From an uncultured Coprococcus sp. (lineage in GTDB: Bacteria > Bacillota_A > Clostridia > Lachnospirales > Lachnospiraceae), in assembly GCA_900767685.1 (NCBI GenBank), contig CAAGAB010000274.1:1-6213 (forward strand): 6,213 nucleotides of DNA, written 5' to 3'. The notes beneath the pieces were generated by a model. The model had not been told where the DNA came from. It saw nothing but the letters and a program-made list of their open reading frames with translations, and ran no database searches. Positions 4,902 to 6,213 of the stretch are shown here, piece after piece. The translations under genes and the position numbers were made by a program. The first letter of the stretch is position 1; each line of letters begins with the position of its first letter.

Positions 4902-6194
4902 ATGGCAAGAGCAATTGTAGGCGCCAATTGGGGCGACGAGGGCAAAGGTAAAATTACGGATATGTTAGCACAGGAGTCTGACATTGTAATCCGTTTCCAG
5001 GGCGGAAGCAACGCTGGACATACAATTATCAACAATTATGGAAGATTTGCAATGCACCTTCTTCCATCCGGCGTGTTCTCACAGCACACTGTAAATATCA
5101 TTGGAAATGGTGTTGCACTGAACATTCCGTATTTTATAAAGGAGTTAAACAGCTTAACTGAGCAGGGCGTTCCGAAGCCAAACATTATGGTTTCTGACCG
5201 TGCACAGATCCTGATGCCATATCATGTAGCACTGGATACCTACGAGGAAGAGCGTCTGGCAGGAAAGTCATTTGGTTCCACACGTTCCGGTATCGCTCCG
5301 TTCTACTCTGACAAGTATGCAAAGATCGGCTTCCAGGTAAGTGAGCTGTTCGGAGATATGGACGAGTTAAAGGAAAAGTGCGAGCGCATCTGCACCTTAA
5401 AGAACGTTATGCTTGTTCATCTGTACCACAAGGATCCATTAAATGCAGATGAGATTTTCAATACACTTATGGAATACAAGGAGATGATCGCTCCTTACGT
5501 AGCTGATACAGGACTTTACCTGCATCAGGCAATCAAGGAAGGCAAGAAGATTCTGTTAGAGGGACAGCTTGGTACCTTAAAGGATCCAGATCACGGTATC
5601 TACCCGATGGTAACTTCTTCCTCTCCATTAGCAGCATACGGCGCAATCGGCGCAGGTATCCCACCATATGAGATCAATGAGATCACAACTGTTGCAAAGG
5701 CATATTCTAGTGCAGTAGGCGCAGGTGCATTCGTCAGCGAGATCTTCGGTGAGGAGGCTGATGAGCTTCGTAAGCGCGGTGGTGATAAGGGTGAGTTTGG
5801 TGCTACAACAGGCCGTCCGAGACGTGTTGGCTGGTTTGATGCAGTTGCAACAAGATATGGCTGCCGTATGCAGGGAGCAACAAACGTTGCACTGACCGTA
5901 CTTGACCCGTTAGGCTACTTAAAGGAGATTCCGATGTGCGTAGGCTATGAGATCGACGGCGTTGTAACAAAGGATTTCCCAACCACTCAGAAGCTTGAGA
6001 AGGCAAAGCCGGTATACAAGGTACTGCCAGGCTGGAACTGCGATATCCGCGGAATCCGCAATTACGAGGATCTGCCAGAGGCTTGCCGCAACTATATCGA
6101 CACCATCGAGCAGGAGATTCAGGTTCCGATCACACTCGTATCAAACGGACCGGGAAGAGAAGAGATCATCCACAGAGAGTCAAAGTTAAAGTGA
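4902..6194 (+). CDS. purA: Adenylosuccinate synthetase, divergent clade
   Basis: PurA uses GTP to join aspartate to IMP, giving adenylosuccinate, which PurB then splits to AMP. The protein has 430 residues, normal for the family. The P-loop motif GANWGDEGKGK (7-17) contains catalytic Asp12, and GGSNAGHT (34-41) contains catalytic His40 and IMP-contact Asn37. GATTGRPRRVGW and the C-terminal VSNGPGR are also canonical. Other positions are not: EGQLGTL (220-226) has Leu223 where E. coli has Gln224; Lys141 replaces Arg143; and LTVLDPLGY (331-339) has Val333 where the guanine-binding TKLD motif has Lys, although Asp335 is kept. The start is preceded by a double purine-rich site, GAAAGGTAAGG (4883-4893); AAGG ends 8 nt before the ATG. 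The gene is 19 bp after purB, and the operon's 3' end was not reached with certainty. Partnership with PurB in the same unit supports AMP synthesis. Confidence 0.95.
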   Translation: MARAIVGANWGDEGKGKITDMLAQESDIVIRFQGGSNAGHTIINNYGRFAMHLLPSGVFSQHTVNIIGNGVALNIPYFIKELNSLTEQGVPKPNIMVSDRAQILMPYHVALDTYEEERLAGKSFGSTRSGIAPFYSDKYAKIGFQVSELFGDMDELKEKCERICTLKNVMLVHLYHKDPLNADEIFNTLMEYKEMIAPYVADTGLYLHQAIKEGKKILLEGQLGTLKDPDHGIYPMVTSSSPLAAYGAIGAGIPPYEINEITTVAKAYSSAVGAGAFVSEIFGEEADELRKRGGDKGEFGATTGRPRRVGWFDAVATRYGCRMQGATNVALTVLDPLGYLKEIPMCVGYEIDGVVTKDFPTTQKLEKAKPVYKVLPGWNCDIRGIRNYEDLPEACRNYIDTIEQEIQVPITLVSNGPGREEIIHRESKLK

Positions 6195-6213
6195 TATGTA
6201 ACTATTCAGAGCC
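6195..6213 (+). other. Short 3' flank of purA
   Basis: Only 19 bases follow the purA stop codon. They contain no hairpin or T-run, so whether the operon ends here or continues cannot be decided from this window. Confidence 0.5.

Noticed and set aside
3590..5035. Antisense genes opposite purB and the start of purA (3590-3904 and 4364-5035)
   Set aside because: They lie wholly opposite strongly conserved genes, show no family motif, and are rich in Cys/Leu/Ile as expected for shadows of the sense codons.
4902..6194. PurZ-like enzyme for 2-aminoadenine (Z) nucleotide synthesis
   Set aside because: The protein diverges at some ligand contacts, but it keeps the PurA catalytic Asp12, has full PurA length and sits in an operon with purB and purF. 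Nothing points to phage-type dZ synthesis.

Overview
The window looks like chromosomal DNA from an anaerobic Firmicute of the class Clostridia, most likely family Lachnospiraceae. The grounds are strong AGGAAGG- or AGAAAGG-type ribosome binding sites, sigma-A-like promoters, heavy use of GCA for Ala, a [4Fe-4S]-type PurF with a propeptide, and a secreted NlpC/P60 protein with an Ig-like domain and a Pro/Ala/Gln linker. The family assignment is inferred from protein character, not from a search. All genes lie on the + strand.

Region 1 (1-1218): the C-terminal 388 codons of a cell-wall NlpC/P60 (C40) hydrolase. The frame stays open to the left edge, so its start and signal peptide lie outside the window. 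A 21-bp tandem repeat encodes a TQPAAPE linker ahead of the catalytic domain. A strong Rho-independent terminator follows.

Region 2 (1199-1773): a promoter whose -35 box lies inside the terminator hairpin, two perfect palindromes whose centres are 30 bp apart, and a dCMP deaminase gene (ComEB-like), which feeds dUMP to thymidylate synthesis.

Region 3 (1774-1983): a 210-bp gap with a weak AT-rich hairpin, a near-consensus promoter (TTGATT-N17-TATAAT), and a leader of about 146 nt. The leader can fold into a three-way junction followed by a second hairpin, and matches no riboswitch class I recognise.

Region 4 (1984-6194): purF, purB and purA, with gaps of 28 and 19 bp and no visible internal terminator, so probably one transcript. 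PurF commits PRPP to purine synthesis. PurA and PurB make AMP from IMP, and PurB also acts at the SAICAR step. The operon therefore joins pathway entry to the AMP branch. PurB is of the long type resembling human ADSL. PurA is divergent at several IMP- and GTP-contact positions but keeps its catalytic Asp and His.

I found no mobile element, CRISPR array, tRNA, rRNA or defence system. The most open questions are the purF leader RNA, the paired palindromes and the divergent PurA.
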